Shown here: piece by piece, positions 1 through 7,494 of the stretch | Numbering within the stretch: the stretch's first letter is position 1 | Layout of the letters: the number at the start of each line of letters is the position of its first letter | Assembly: GCA_958420145.1 (NCBI GenBank) | Contig: CATZIR010000006.1 | Span: 1 to 13,470 of the forward strand | DNA: 13,470 nt | Direction of reading: 5' to 3' | Source of the DNA: an uncultured Eubacteriales bacterium | Lineage (GTDB): Bacteria > Bacillota > Clostridia > Christensenellales > UBA1242 | Program-made: the position numbers and the translations under genes | Notes under the pieces: model-generated | Databases searched by the model: none | What the model saw: the letters and a program-made list of their open reading frames with translations, nothing else | What the model was told of the DNA's origin: nothing

Positions 1-327
1 AAAAAAAAAACAAAAAGCCCACTACTTCAAGAATGCCCACAAAAGCGTGGTGTATGTCTATCAGTTACAACAACAACACCTAAAAAGCCTAACTCAGCTA
101 TCAGAAAAATTGCCAGAGTTAAACTTTCAAATGGTCAAGAAGGCACAACATATATTGGTGGAATTGGTCACAACCTTCAAGAGCACAGTGTTGTTATGAT
201 TCGTGGCGGTCGTGTAAAGGACTTACCTGGTGTTAGATACCATATAGTTCGTGGCACACTTGATACTGCCGGTGTTGCTAATAGAAAACAAAGCCGTAGT
301 AAATATGGCGCTAAGAGACCTAAATAG
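1..327 (+). CDS. rpsL: 30S ribosomal protein S12, C-terminal 108 residues (5' end outside window)
   Basis: S12 sits at the decoding centre of the 30S subunit and helps control translational accuracy. The frame is open from base 1 to TAG at 325-327 and gives 108 residues, so roughly 16 N-terminal residues lie upstream. Visible hallmarks are [40 protein letters not shown] and SRSKYG.KRPK. Both lysines linked to streptomycin response (in PKKPNS and RVKDLPG) are the sensitive wild-type residues. The N-terminus lacks the insertion seen in Bacillus-type S12. Oddities: the usual GEGHNLQ reads GIGHNLQ, and the usual Arg after RGVC is replaced. It is the first visible gene of the str operon, and rpsG follows after 81 bases. 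The identity is certain. Confidence 0.97.
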   Translation, partial: KKKTKSPLLQECPQKRGVCLSVTTTTPKKPNSAIRKIARVKLSNGQEGTTYIGGIGHNLQEHSVVMIRGGRVKDLPGVRYHIVRGTLDTAGVANRKQSRSKYGAKRPK

Positions 328-408
328 TTTTCTATATTCTAAAACAAATTAAAGTCGATAAATCTTTTATAGATTGAATAAAAAAATTATTAAAGAGGAA
401 AAAATATT

Positions 409-879
409 ATGCCAAGAAGAAATGCCGCTGTTAAAAGAGAAATCCTTCCAGATCCAAAATTTAACAGCATAGTAGTAGCAAAACTTATCAATCAAGTTAT
501 GCTTGATGGTAAAAAGAGTGTTGCACAACGAATTGTATATAGCGCATTCGATAAAGCAGGCGAAAAACTAGGTCAAGACGGTGTTGTAGTATTTTCTAAA
601 GCACTTGAAAACTGTATGCCTGTACTAGAAACAAAAGCACGCAGAGTTGGTGGTTCTAACTACCAAGTCCCAATGGAAGTTCGTCCAGAAAGACGCCAAA
701 CACTAGGTATTAGATGGATGGTTGACTTCGCTAGAAAAAGAAGCGAAAGAGATATGGACAACAAACTTGCAGCAGAAATCGTTGATGCTTACAACAATGC
801 CGGTGGTGCAGTAAAACGTAAAGACGAAATGCACAGAATGGCTGAAGCAAACAAAGCATTTGCTCACTTCAAATTTTAA
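409..879 (+). CDS. rpsG: 30S ribosomal protein S7
   Basis: S7 is the primary 16S rRNA-binding protein that nucleates assembly of the 30S head and lines the E site. The 156-residue product has the normal bacterial length and family motifs: MPRRN at the start, a DPKFNS region near residue 17, [17 protein letters not shown] near residue 80, and the C-terminal [19 protein letters not shown]. The ATG is preceded by AAAGAGG about 9 bases upstream, which supports this start. It follows rpsL by 81 bases and precedes fusA by 106 bases in the canonical str order. In E. coli S7 represses its own operon by binding the rpsL-rpsG spacer; here that spacer shows only a weak 5-bp hairpin (361-375), so such control cannot be claimed. 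Confidence 0.98.
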   Translation: MPRRNAAVKREILPDPKFNSIVVAKLINQVMLDGKKSVAQRIVYSAFDKAGEKLGQDGVVVFSKALENCMPVLETKARRVGGSNYQVPMEVRPERRQTLGIRWMVDFARKRSERDMDNKLAAEIVDAYNNAGGAVKRKDEMHRMAEANKAFAHFKF

Positions 880-910
880 TTAAGAATAATTATCATTTGA
901 TAACAATTTT

Positions 911-960
911 AATTGAATTATGTTGAATAATTCGATTACCATACTTTTAAGATAAAGTAT
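911..960 (+). repeat. Two tandem AT-rich inverted repeats in the rpsG-fusA spacer
   Basis: GAATTAT (915-921) pairs with ATAATTC (927-933) around a 5-base loop, and the stem extends outward to 911 and 937 with one G-U pair. Directly after it, ATACTTT (941-947) pairs with AAAGTAT (954-960). Neither has a U-tract, so they are not classical terminators. They may act in mRNA processing or stability between rpsG and fusA. The arms are AT-rich and could partly be chance. Confidence 0.4.
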
Positions 961-985
961 CAAAATAAATATAAGGAGAAAATTT

Positions 986-3067
986 ATGGCTAGAGATTTT
1001 AGTCTAGAAAATACAAGAAATATCGGTATCATGGCTCATATTGATGCTGGTAAAACAACAACAACCGAAAGAATCTTGTATTACACTGGAATCAACCACA
1101 AAATTGGCGAAGTTCACGAAGGTGCAGCAACAATGGACTGGATGGAACAGGAGCAAGAAAGAGGTATCACAATTACTTCTGCCTGCACAACTTGCGTTTG
1201 GAGAGGAAATAAAATCAACATTATTGATACTCCAGGACACGTTGACTTTACCGTAGAAGTTCAAAGATCTCTTAAAGTTCTTGACGGTGCTATTCTTGTT
1301 CTTGCAGCAAGAGAAGGTGCTCAACCACAATCAGAAACAGTTTGGCGTCAAGCAAACGAATACAAAGTTCCAAGAATGGTATTCGTTAACAAAATGGATA
1401 GAGATGATGCTAACTTCTACAAAGCCGCAGAAAGTGTTAAAACTCGTCTAAAAGGTAACCCAGTATGCTTGCAAATTCCAATTGGTCAAGAAGCAGATTT
1501 CAAAGGAATCATTGACCTAGTTGAAATGAACGCAACAATCTATCACGAAGATGATGGAAAAATTTACACTGTTACTGAAATCCCAGAAGAATACAAAGCA
1601 AAAGCAGAAGAATATCATAACAAAATGATTGAACAAATCGTTGAAACAGATGATGCTTTGCTTGAAAAATATTTTGCTGGTGAAGAAATCACAAAAGAAG
1701 AACTCAAGAAAGCAATTAGAAAGGCTACTTGTGAACTTAAAATTAACCCTGTTATTTGTGGAACAGCGCTTAGAAATAAGGGTGTTCAACCAATGCTAGA
1801 TGCAGTAGTTGATTATATGCCAAGCCCACTTGACATTGACCACATCACAGGTATTAACCCAGAAACAGATCAAGAAGAAGTTAGAAAGACAGATGACAAT
1901 GCTCCATTTGCTGGACTTGCATTCAAGATTATGGACGATAAGTTCGTAGGAAACTTAACATTCTTCCGTGTTTACTCAGGTGTTCTATCTTCTGGTTCTT
2001 ATGTTTATAACCCAAGAACAAGAAAGAGAGAAAGAATTGGCCGTATCGTTAGAATGCATGCTAACGAAAGAAAGGAAATTGACGAAGTAAGAGCAGGAGA
2101 TATCGCTGCCCTTGTAGGTCTAAAAGATACAGTTACAGGTGACACACTTTGTGATGAAGCACACCCAATCGCTCTATCTAGTATGACTTTCCCAGACCCA
2201 GTTATTGAACAATCTATCGAGCCAAAAACAAAAGGCGACCAAGAAAAGATGGTACTTGCCTTGATTAAATTAACAAAAGAAGACCCAACATTCAAAACTT
2301 GGACAGATGAAAACTCTGGACAAACAATTATCGCAGGTGTTGGTGAACTTCACCTAGACATTATGGTTGACAGACTTCGTCGTGAATTCGGCGTTGAATG
2401 TAACATTGGCCGTCCACAAGTTGCTTTTAAAGAAACAATCAGAAAGACAGTTAATGCAGAAGGTAAATACATTCGTCAATCAGGTGGTAAAGGTCAATAT
2501 GGTCACTGTTTGATTGAGTTATCACCAAACGAACCAACAAAGGGCTACGAATTTGAAAACGCAATCGTTGGTGGTGCTATTCCAAAAGAATACATTCCAG
2601 CTATCGACGAAGGTATTCAAGAAGCAGCAAAGAATGGTATTTTGGCTGGTTACGAAATGGTTGACTTTAAGGTTAAACTATATGATGGTTCATACCACGA
2701 AGTTGACTCAAGTGAAATGGCGTTCCACATTGCAGGAAGTATGGCTTTCAAAGAAGGTGCTAAAAAGGCTGACCCAGTTCTTCTAGAACCTATCATGAAA
2801 GTTGACGTAGAAACTCCAGACGATTACTTAGGTGACGTTATGGGAGGACTTACATCTCGTCGTGGTATCTTGCAAGGTTCAACTGCTGAATTTGGTATTC
2901 AAAAGATTGAAGCACAAGTTCCACTATCAGAAATGTTCGGTTATGTTACAGACCTTCGTTCTTCTACACAAGGAAGAGGAACATTCACAATGGTATTCGA
3001 CCACTATGCCGAAGTTCCAAAGAGTATCTCTGAGAAAATCATTGGAGAAAAGGCTAGAAAAGAATAA
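986..3067 (+). CDS. fusA: Elongation factor G
   Basis: EF-G is the ribosomal translocase: with GTP it moves tRNAs and mRNA after peptide bond formation, and with ribosome recycling factor it splits spent ribosomes. At 693 residues it has the usual length. GTPase motifs are AHIDAGKT (17-24), RGITIT in switch I (59-64), DTPGH (81-85) and NKMD (135-138). Later landmarks are the domain III sequence [13 protein letters not shown] and domain IV with GGKGQYGH. The segment after the DTPGH helix reads [12 protein letters not shown], where many EF-Gs have an acidic residue and VEPQ, so it is somewhat divergent. The start has AAGGAGAA about 7 bases upstream. It lies between rpsG and tuf, the standard str arrangement. 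Confidence 0.98.
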   Translation: MARDFSLENTRNIGIMAHIDAGKTTTTERILYYTGINHKIGEVHEGAATMDWMEQEQERGITITSACTTCVWRGNKINIIDTPGHVDFTVEVQRSLKVLDGAILVLAAREGAQPQSETVWRQANEYKVPRMVFVNKMDRDDANFYKAAESVKTRLKGNPVCLQIPIGQEADFKGIIDLVEMNATIYHEDDGKIYTVTEIPEEYKAKAEEYHNKMIEQIVETDDALLEKYFAGEEITKEELKKAIRKATCELKINPVICGTALRNKGVQPMLDAVVDYMPSPLDIDHITGINPETDQEEVRKTDDNAPFAGLAFKIMDDKFVGNLTFFRVYSGVLSSGSYVYNPRTRKRERIGRIVRMHANERKEIDEVRAGDIAALVGLKDTVTGDTLCDEAHPIALSSMTFPDPVIEQSIEPKTKGDQEKMVLALIKLTKEDPTFKTWTDENSGQTIIAGVGELHLDIMVDRLRREFGVECNIGRPQVAFKETIRKTVNAEGKYIRQSGGKGQYGHCLIELSPNEPTKGYEFENAIVGGAIPKEYIPAIDEGIQEAAKNGILAGYEMVDFKVKLYDGSYHEVDSSEMAFHIAGSMAFKEGAKKADPVLLEPIMKVDVETPDDYLGDVMGGLTSRRGILQGSTAEFGIQKIEAQVPLSEMFGYVTDLRSSTQGRGTFTMVFDHYAEVPKSISEKIIGEKARKE

Positions 3068-3108
3068 AGCATTTTTCACTTTTCCTAGAAAAATGTATCT
3101 AAAAATGT

Positions 3109-3137
3109 TTGATTTCCAAATAATTTTAAGATATAAT
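3109..3137 (+). promoter_or_regulatory. Promoter for tuf
   Basis: TTGATT (3109-3114), a 17-base spacer and a perfect TATAAT (3132-3137) form a strong sigma-70-type promoter in the fusA-tuf spacer. Transcription should begin near 3144 and leave a leader of about 93 bases. This would let EF-Tu, needed in excess over EF-G, be made above the level of the operon transcript. Confidence 0.85.
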
Positions 3138-3164
3138 ATCTAGGAAAGGGTAAAAAGCCCTATT

Positions 3165-3206
3165 TATCTTTGGTGGGTGCTACATTGTAGCGAAAGTACA
3201 AAGGTA
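3165..3206 (+). ncRNA. Structured 5' leader of tuf (nested hairpin)
   Basis: The predicted tuf leader contains an outer 8-bp stem, TATCTTTG (3165-3172) with CAAAGGTA (3199-3206, one U-G pair). It encloses a purine-rich internal loop (GTGGGT on one side, GAAAGTA on the other) and an inner GC-richer stem, GCTAC (3179-3183) with GTAGC (3187-3191), closed by ATT. A small AGGG/CCCT hairpin lies just upstream. The ribosome binding site at 3221-3226 is outside the stem. I do not match it to a named RNA family; a cis-regulatory role is inferred. Confidence 0.5.
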
Positions 3207-3236
3207 AGAAAAAAAATATAAGGAGAATTTTTCAAA

Positions 3237-4439
3237 ATGGCAAAAGCAAAATTTGAAAGAACAAAACCACACGTTAACATTGGTACAATCGGCCACGTTG
3301 ACCATGGTAAAACAACTCTTACTGCAGCAATTACTTGCACATTAGCAGCAAAGGGTGAAGCACAAGCAATGGCTTATGATCAAATCGATAAAGCCCCAGA
3401 AGAAAGAGCAAGAGGTATCACAATTAACACTGCTCACGTTGAATACGAAACAGCTAAACGTCACTATGCACACGTTGACTGTCCAGGACACGCTGACTAT
3501 GTTAAGAACATGATTACTGGTGCTGCTCAAATGGACGGCGCTATCCTAGTTGTTTCTGCAGCAGACGGCCCAATGCCACAAACAAGAGAACACATCTTGC
3601 TTGCTCGTCAAGTTGGCGTTCCATACATCGTAGTATTTATGAACAAATGTGACCAAGTTGATGACCCAGAACTTCTAGACCTAGTAGAAATGGAAATCCG
3701 TGAACTACTTACAAAATATGATTTCCCAGGAGATGAAACTCCAATTATCCGTGGTTCTGCATTGAAGGCTCTTGAAGCAGCTCAAGCAGGAAACGTTGAT
3801 GGTCCAGAATGCAAATGCATTTATGAATTAATGGATGCAATTGATTCTTACATTCCAGATCCAAAACGTGATATTGACGACCCATTCCTAATGCCAGTAG
3901 AAGATGTATTCACAATCACAGGTCGTGGTACAGTTGCTACAGGTAGAGTAGAAAGAGGTATCGTTAAACTTGGCGACACAGTAGAAATTGTTGGTATGGG
4001 CGAAAACAAAACAACAACTATTACTGGTGTTGAAATGTTTAGAAAACAAATGGACCAAGCACAAGCAGGTGATAACGTTGGTCTACTACTTCGTGGTATT
4101 GATAGAAAAGACATCCAAAGAGGACAAGTTCTATGTAAACCAGGCACAATTCATCCACACACAAAATTTGAAGCACAACTTTACGTTTTGAAGAAGGAAG
4201 AAGGTGGCCGTCATACAGCATTCTTTAATGGATACAGACCACAATTCTACTTCAGAACAACAGACGTTACTGGAACAATCGAACTTCCAGCAGGCGTAGA
4301 AATGGTTATGCCAGGTGATAATGTATCAATGATAATTACATTGATTACACCTATCGCTATTGAACAAGGACTTCGTTTCGCTATCCGTGAAGGTGGCAGA
4401 ACAGTTGGTTCAGGTGTTGTTTCTAAAATTATTGAATAG
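3237..4439 (+). CDS. tuf: Elongation factor Tu
   Basis: EF-Tu carries aminoacyl-tRNA to the ribosomal A site as a GTP ternary complex. The 400-residue product is slightly longer than the 393-396 typical of the family. The GTPase motifs are GHVDHGKT (19-26), RGITI (59-63), DCPGH with the catalytic His85 (81-85) and NKCD (136-139). The beta-barrel domains carry [13 protein letters not shown] and the C-terminal PGDNVSM and [12 protein letters not shown]. The start is fixed by AGGAGA at 3221-3226 and by family alignment. It has its own promoter and structured leader, although it may also be reached by read-through from fusA, and it ends in a strong hairpin terminator. The sequence is intact. Confidence 0.99.
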   Translation: MAKAKFERTKPHVNIGTIGHVDHGKTTLTAAITCTLAAKGEAQAMAYDQIDKAPEERARGITINTAHVEYETAKRHYAHVDCPGHADYVKNMITGAAQMDGAILVVSAADGPMPQTREHILLARQVGVPYIVVFMNKCDQVDDPELLDLVEMEIRELLTKYDFPGDETPIIRGSALKALEAAQAGNVDGPECKCIYELMDAIDSYIPDPKRDIDDPFLMPVEDVFTITGRGTVATGRVERGIVKLGDTVEIVGMGENKTTTITGVEMFRKQMDQAQAGDNVGLLLRGIDRKDIQRGQVLCKPGTIHPHTKFEAQLYVLKKEEGGRHTAFFNGYRPQFYFRTTDVTGTIELPAGVEMVMPGDNVSMIITLITPIAIEQGLRFAIREGGRTVGSGVVSKIIE

Positions 4440-4450
4440 TTTTGAATAAC

Positions 4451-4484
4451 AAAAAAATGCACTATATTTAGTGCATTTTTTTGT
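4451..4484 (+). terminator. Rho-independent terminator of the str/tuf operon
   Basis: A 14-bp stem (4451-4464 with 4469-4482), containing the core ATGCACTA/TAGTGCAT and flanking A/T runs, closes a TATT loop. The T-run follows on the plus strand. It starts 11 bases after the tuf stop. Confidence 0.93.
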
Positions 4485-4534
4485 TGCATTTAGAGAGAAT
4501 ATTAATTTTTTTACTAATTAAAAAAAAATAAATT

Positions 4535-4561
4535 ATTTAAAAAAAGTCCCAAAGGACTTTT
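4535..4561 (-). terminator. Terminator of tRNA-Ser
   Basis: AAAAGTCC (4542-4549) and GGACTTTT (4554-4561) form an 8-bp stem. Read on the minus strand, it follows the CCA end of tRNA-Ser immediately and leads into a run of seven or more T (4541 downward). Confidence 0.85.
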
Positions 4562-4648
4562 GGCGGAAGATACAGGATTTGAACCTGTGGTGGATTGCTC
4601 CACACCTGTTTTCGAGACAGGCACATTCGACCACTCTGACAATCTTCC
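4561..4648 (-). tRNA. tRNA-Ser (anticodon CGA)
   Basis: This is an 88-nucleotide class II tRNA with encoded CCA. The acceptor is GGAAGAT/ATCTTCC with discriminator G. The anticodon stem CCTGT/ACAGG has loop CTCGAAA, giving CGA for codon UCG. A long variable arm is typical of Ser. The T arm is ACAGG-TTCAAAT-CCTGT. It is a single gene with its own promoter and terminator, divergent from tRNA-His. Keeping a C34 tRNA for one rare codon in an AT-rich genome suggests a fairly full tRNA set. Confidence 0.96.
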
Positions 4649-4662
4649 AAATATGCTAGACT

Positions 4663-4690
4663 ATTATAACATAAAATTAGAATTTGTCAA
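4663..4690 (-). promoter_or_regulatory. Promoter for tRNA-Ser
   Basis: On the minus strand, TTGACA (4690-4685), a 16-base spacer and TATAAT (4668-4663) are both perfect consensus. Transcription should begin about 8 bases before the tRNA. Confidence 0.9.
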
Positions 4691-4768
4691 ACGTAAAATG
4701 ACTTTGCAGTACTTAGTAATTTTCTCGTTTGCTAATTGTAAAATTATTAACGAATTTACTAAAAACTA

Positions 4769-4797
4769 TTGACTTTTCTATCGAAAATAGATATACT
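4769..4797 (+). promoter_or_regulatory. Promoter for tRNA-His
   Basis: TTGACT (4769-4774), a 17-base spacer and TATACT (4792-4797). The predicted start near 4804 lies 5 bases before the tRNA. Confidence 0.88.
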
Positions 4798-4808
4798 AAA
4801 AATGCTGT

Positions 4809-4885
4809 GGTGGAATTGGCGCAGTTGGTAGCGCACAAGTTTGTGGCACTTGGGGTCAAGAGTTCGAGCCTCTTATTCCACCCCA
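4809..4885 (+). tRNA. tRNA-His (anticodon GTG)
   Basis: The acceptor is GTGGAAT/ATTCCAC with an extra 5' G (4809, position -1) facing discriminator C73, the histidine identity signature. Anticodon stem CAAGT/ACTTG has loop TTGTGGC, giving GTG. The T arm is AAGAG-TTCGAGC-CTCTT and CCA is encoded at 4883-4885. It has its own promoter and terminator. Confidence 0.97.
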
Positions 4886-4889
4886 TTAT

Positions 4890-4914
4890 GCAAGACATAT
4901 GTCTTGCTTTTTTT
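4890..4914 (+). terminator. Terminator of tRNA-His
   Basis: A perfect 18-base palindrome (GCAAGACAT/ATGTCTTGC, 4890-4907) is followed by seven T, five bases after the tRNA. Confidence 0.93.
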
Positions 4915-4931
4915 ATTTAGTTAGAATTTAT

Positions 4932-4960
4932 TTGAGAATAAATAGTATGTATGATATAAT
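4932..4960 (+). promoter_or_regulatory. Promoter for the 4971 membrane protein gene
   Basis: TTGAGA (4932-4937), a 17-base spacer and TATAAT (4955-4960) preceded by an extended -10 TG. The expected start is G4967, only four bases before the GTG start and at the edge of the sequence GTAGGTGA, so the mRNA has almost no leader. Confidence 0.75.
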
Positions 4961-4970
4961 AAATTTGTAG

Positions 4971-5798
4971 GTGAGATATGAATATATTTTAGTTATTGTT
5001 TTAAGTGTAATTTTACCACTTGCTTTATTGCTTATAAAGCCAATTCGTCAGTTTGATTATCGTAAAAAAACCTTAATTTCAAGCATTTTATTTGCAATTT
5101 TAGCACTTTTTTGCTTAGTAAAATTTTTAACATATGGTTTTACTATGACTGCACTACCAGCAATGATTGTTTTAATTGTTAGTGTTGTTTGTTCAATAAG
5201 CTTTATATTAATTTATCTTGCATTAGGCAAAAATTCAAAAGATGTAGTATATATGCCTTTTGGACTTTATGTTTTCTTGCATCTACTAGGTGTATGTTGC
5301 TTTATTGGCAGTTTTGTTAATGCTCTTGTATTCAGTTTTGTATCAAGTTTATACATTGGTCTATGCATCGCAGAACCATTACTATGTGGTGGACTAGGTA
5401 TTTTGATCTTTGTAAATTATGTATATGGTGAACAAAAAGAATCAAAAAATACTATTTTGATTAAGGCAATGCCATCAAATATTAAAATTGATATCGAAAA
5501 TAAGACTCTAAAATATAAAAATATAAATGTTAAATTAGAAAACATTGTTTCTTATGAAGTAATAAATAATGATGAAGTGATTATCAAGTCGGGAATAGGT
5601 GAAGCTATAGCGGGTGGATTGTTGTTCGGTGACGTTGGAGCAATTGCTGGTGCATATGCGGGAAAAAGAGAAGTTACTAAAAAATCTGTAAAACTATTTA
5701 TTGAAACTAATGATATTCGTAATGCAGGATTTGTTATTAAACTAAGTTTAGATAATGCTTATAAATTTGATAAAACATACAAACTTTTAATGAAATAA
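4971..5798 (+). CDS. Five-helix membrane protein with C-terminal cytoplasmic Gly-rich domain, function unknown
   Basis: The 275-residue product has about five hydrophobic helices (roughly 4-23, 34-56, 61-86, 97-122, 126-151). A soluble C-terminal half follows, with short beta-strand-like stretches (KNINVKLENIVSYEVI) and the glycine-rich segment AIAGGLLFGDVGAIAGAYAGK (about 212-232). I have seen similar Gly-rich segments after a short beta domain in many uncharacterised Bacillota and phage proteins, but I assign no function. The start is uncertain. GTG 4971 lies inside the only Shine-Dalgarno-like sequence (AGGTGA). That sequence better serves ATG 4978, whose frame stops after four codons (MNIF). 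One extra T in the run at 4987-4990 would join ATG 4978 to this frame. The gene stands alone between its own promoter and terminator. Confidence 0.8.
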   Translation: MRYEYILVIVLSVILPLALLLIKPIRQFDYRKKTLISSILFAILALFCLVKFLTYGFTMTALPAMIVLIVSVVCSISFILIYLALGKNSKDVVYMPFGLYVFLHLLGVCCFIGSFVNALVFSFVSSLYIGLCIAEPLLCGGLGILIFVNYVYGEQKESKNTILIKAMPSNIKIDIENKTLKYKNINVKLENIVSYEVINNDEVIIKSGIGEAIAGGLLFGDVGAIAGAYAGKREVTKKSVKLFIETNDIRNAGFVIKLSLDNAYKFDKTYKLLMK

Positions 5799-5800
5799 TA

Positions 5801-5828
5801 AAAAAAGCACTATACTTAGTGCTTTTTT
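5801..5828. terminator. Bidirectional terminator between convergent genes
   Basis: AAAAAAGCACTA (5801-5812) and TAGTGCTTTTTT (5817-5828) make a 12-bp stem with loop TACT. T-runs lie on both strands. It ends the 4971 gene on plus and overlaps the original end of the broken membrane gene on minus. Confidence 0.9.
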
Positions 5829-6589
5829 ATATTTTAAGCCTTTGTTTTTGCTTAATTCTAAGCAGAAGTGAAAATGTTAGTTGATAAATTGCAAACAAGG
5901 CAATCATACAAACTATTAGCAATATAACACTTAGGGTATAGTTTTATATTCCAAGCGTAGTGCCAAATGATTTAGCGTCGAAAATGATATATGGAAACCA
6001 TCTAATTTGGTATGCAAACTCTCCAGTTAGTTTAACTATTAAAAAATAAAAACATACGAAAATAGAACTTGTTATATGTCCTATTTTTTTGTTTCTAATT
6101 GAAATTTGCTCTTGAGAACTAATTTTAATAAATATAATTAACGAAATTATAAAGAAAATATAGTGACCTAGTATACTTGTCCCAAAATTATGCCAAGCCA
6201 GTGGCTTTGCTGTGGAATAAAGACCGAAATCGCCCGACGATATTTGAAAAACAGTGTAGAGCAAAGTAGTGAAATATGTAGTTAACAAAAATAAAGCACA
6301 CCAACCAATCTTGAGTTAAAAAGTCATTCATCTTTTGTAGATTAAATAGTTTTGATATGGAGAGTAAAATGCACCAAATACCGAACAAAAGCATTGTAAT
6401 ATAAGTAAAAAATGAAAAATCTACCCATTTGCTCATAACATTTATGCCAACATATGTTTTTATATCTGGATTAGCATGCCCAAAATAGTCTGGGTATTCA
6501 AAGTGAACAATGTGGCTTATGACTAGCCAAAGACTAACAATTCCACACAGCAGTAGCAAAATATTTATTGTAATTTTCTTTTGTTTCAT
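5827..6589 (-). pseudogene. Broken multi-helix membrane protein gene, Pr6Pr/DUF1600-like
   Basis: Three pieces read as one membrane protein of about 250 residues. Frame 1 from ATG 6589 gives MKQKKITINILLLLC... through QDWLVCFIF. Removing one base from the T-run at about 6291-6295 moves into the frame reading LLTTYFTTLLYTVFQ and on to WHNFGTSILGHYI, LTGEFAYQIRWFPY and FDAKSFGTTLGI. There a TAA (5944-5946) interrupts, but the same frame continues with NYTLSVILLIVCMIALF, another helix, and a basic tail ending at TAA 5827-5829. The FFTY...LLFGIW helix, the HYI motif and the FPY..FD segment before a last helix resemble the Pr6Pr/DUF1600 family of integral membrane proteins of unknown role; that match is from memory. 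ATG 6589 is preceded by TATAAT at only 6 bases. Two lesions suggest recent decay. Confidence 0.7.
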
Positions 6590-6595
6590 AACTTG

Positions 6596-6604
6596 ATTAT
6601 ATCA
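6596..6604 (-). promoter_or_regulatory. Extended -10 element directly before the broken membrane gene
   Basis: Minus-strand TGATATAAT (6604-6596) is a perfect extended -10, and no good -35 is visible. Six bases separate it from ATG 6589, so the predicted first transcribed base is the A of the ATG. A transcript from here would be leaderless. Confidence 0.5.
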
Positions 6605-6639
6605 TACTATTTTTCTAATTTATCACAAAATTTTGCTTG

Positions 6640-7110
6640 TTAAAATAATATTTTCAAAAATCTATATTTCAAAATTCTATAAGACATAAGTGGCTTATCT
6701 ATTGCATCTAAGGTGTGACAAGTAACGCAAATATTTTCGAGTTTGGGTTCACTACCTAGAATTTTTGTTACAATAGCAGTGTGGTGAAAATACGGTCCTA
6801 GTAAAACTAATTGCACGATGTCGCCAACTTCTACATCTTGTTCGTCTATAATTATAGCAAGTGGTTCGTGATTATAATTATCAGTCAAAAAAGCGTAAAA
6901 TTCGTTAACTCCTGTCCAACTTGGTGTTCTATTTAGCAAGTTGTAGTAATGCCATTCTGGACGCATTTCTAAGCCCCCATAGAGCAAACATTGAGATATA
7001 AAATTTGTGCAATCGCCACCTAAATTTTCAAAGTCATAAAATTGTGGATTGCGTCTGTTCCACCAAGTGTGTGCATAGTCAACCGCTTTTTGTCTGTCAT
7101 ATAAATTCAT
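6640..7110 (-). CDS. Amidase_6-type (CHAP/NlpC-like papain fold) putative hydrolase
   Basis: The 156-residue product matches the putative amidase domain family Amidase_6 (PF12671). It has YDRQKAVDYAHTWWNRRNP at residues 4-22, the nucleophile motif GGDCTNFISQC (31-41, Cys34), W..VNEFY.FL in the middle, VEVGDIVQL (93-101), then HHTAIVT (His109/110) and CHTLDA..KPL (131-141). This order of Cys, His and a later polar residue is that of papain-like amidases. In many Firmicutes the domain occurs in secreted or spore/cell-wall proteins. Here it stands alone, with no signal peptide and no wall-binding domain, so it is cytoplasmic or exported by another route. No Shine-Dalgarno is visible before ATG 7110; only CATACT lies 7 bases upstream, so the start could be leaderless. 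The broken membrane gene begins 50 bases downstream on the same strand. Confidence 0.85.
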   Translation of the reverse strand: MNLYDRQKAVDYAHTWWNRRNPQFYDFENLGGDCTNFISQCLLYGGLEMRPEWHYYNLLNRTPSWTGVNEFYAFLTDNYNHEPLAIIIDEQDVEVGDIVQLVLLGPYFHHTAIVTKILGSEPKLENICVTCHTLDAIDKPLMSYRILKYRFLKILF

Positions 7111-7461
7111 AATAATTAGTATGATTTTTTTATGAATTTATTGAAAAAATATAAAAAAGTTTAGTTTATTAATTATTTTATTAGAAAATTTCAATTTTTT
7201 TTACAAAAACCTAAGCTAGACACTGTTTATTAAACGATAAAACACAAGTAACATTTTGTTTGGTTCAATTGGATTTCCTGTTGTAACTTAAAAATAGAAT
7301 AGGGAAAGACATTGTGATTATTAAAATTTTTACAAAGTTGTTGCACGACTTTTCAAAAAAAGTTATTATAAAATTTATACGCAGATATTTATTTTTCAAA
7401 AAACACGACAAAAGTAAATAGCAATCATTTTTAATAACACACATTGCAAAAATAAGCATAA
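7111..7461. other. AT-rich spacer with one doubtful small reading frame
   Basis: This 350-base spacer lies between the Amidase_6 gene and the terminator of the 7495 lipoprotein gene. It is strongly AT-rich. The minus-strand frame at 7265-7459 looks like low-complexity noise. The plus strand holds one short candidate gene (7314-7421). I see no tRNA, clear repeat or convincing promoter pair. Confidence 0.5.
7314..7421 (+). CDS. Possible 35-residue basic amphipathic peptide
   Basis: GTG 7314 is preceded by AGGGAAAGA, a reasonable ribosome binding site about 5 bases away. The frame runs 35 codons to TAG 7419-7421. The peptide alternates hydrophobic and lysine/arginine residues (IKIFTKLLHDF, KKVIIKFIRRYLFFKK), giving a strongly basic, amphipathic helix-like profile. 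The bidirectional hairpin at 7461-7489 would terminate it. No strong promoter is visible; TAGAAT at 7294 is weak. It could be a small membrane-active peptide or chance in AT-rich DNA. Confidence 0.25.
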   Translation: MIIKIFTKLLHDFSKKVIIKFIRRYLFFKKHDKSK

Positions 7462-7489
7462 AAAAACCATTAGAAATCTAATGGTTTTT
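7461..7489. terminator. Terminator of the 7495 lipoprotein gene (works on both strands)
   Basis: CCATTAG (7467-7473) and CTAATGG (7478-7484) pair around AAAT, extended by A and T runs on each side. On the minus strand it follows the lipoprotein stop codon by 5 bases and leads into six T. Confidence 0.88.
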
Positions 7490-7494
7490 ATTAG

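Noticed and set aside
361..375. Hairpin AATCT/AGATT in the rpsL-rpsG spacer as an S7 autoregulation site
   Set aside because: Only five AT-rich pairs and no resemblance I can point to with the E. coli S7 target.
5944..5946. TAA in the Pr6Pr-like gene as a reassigned codon
   Set aside because: rpsG, fusA and several other genes here end at TAA at the expected place, so TAA is a normal stop.
7265..7459. Minus-strand 64-codon open frame in the 7111-7461 spacer
   Set aside because: Low-complexity composition, no ribosome binding site and no family features.
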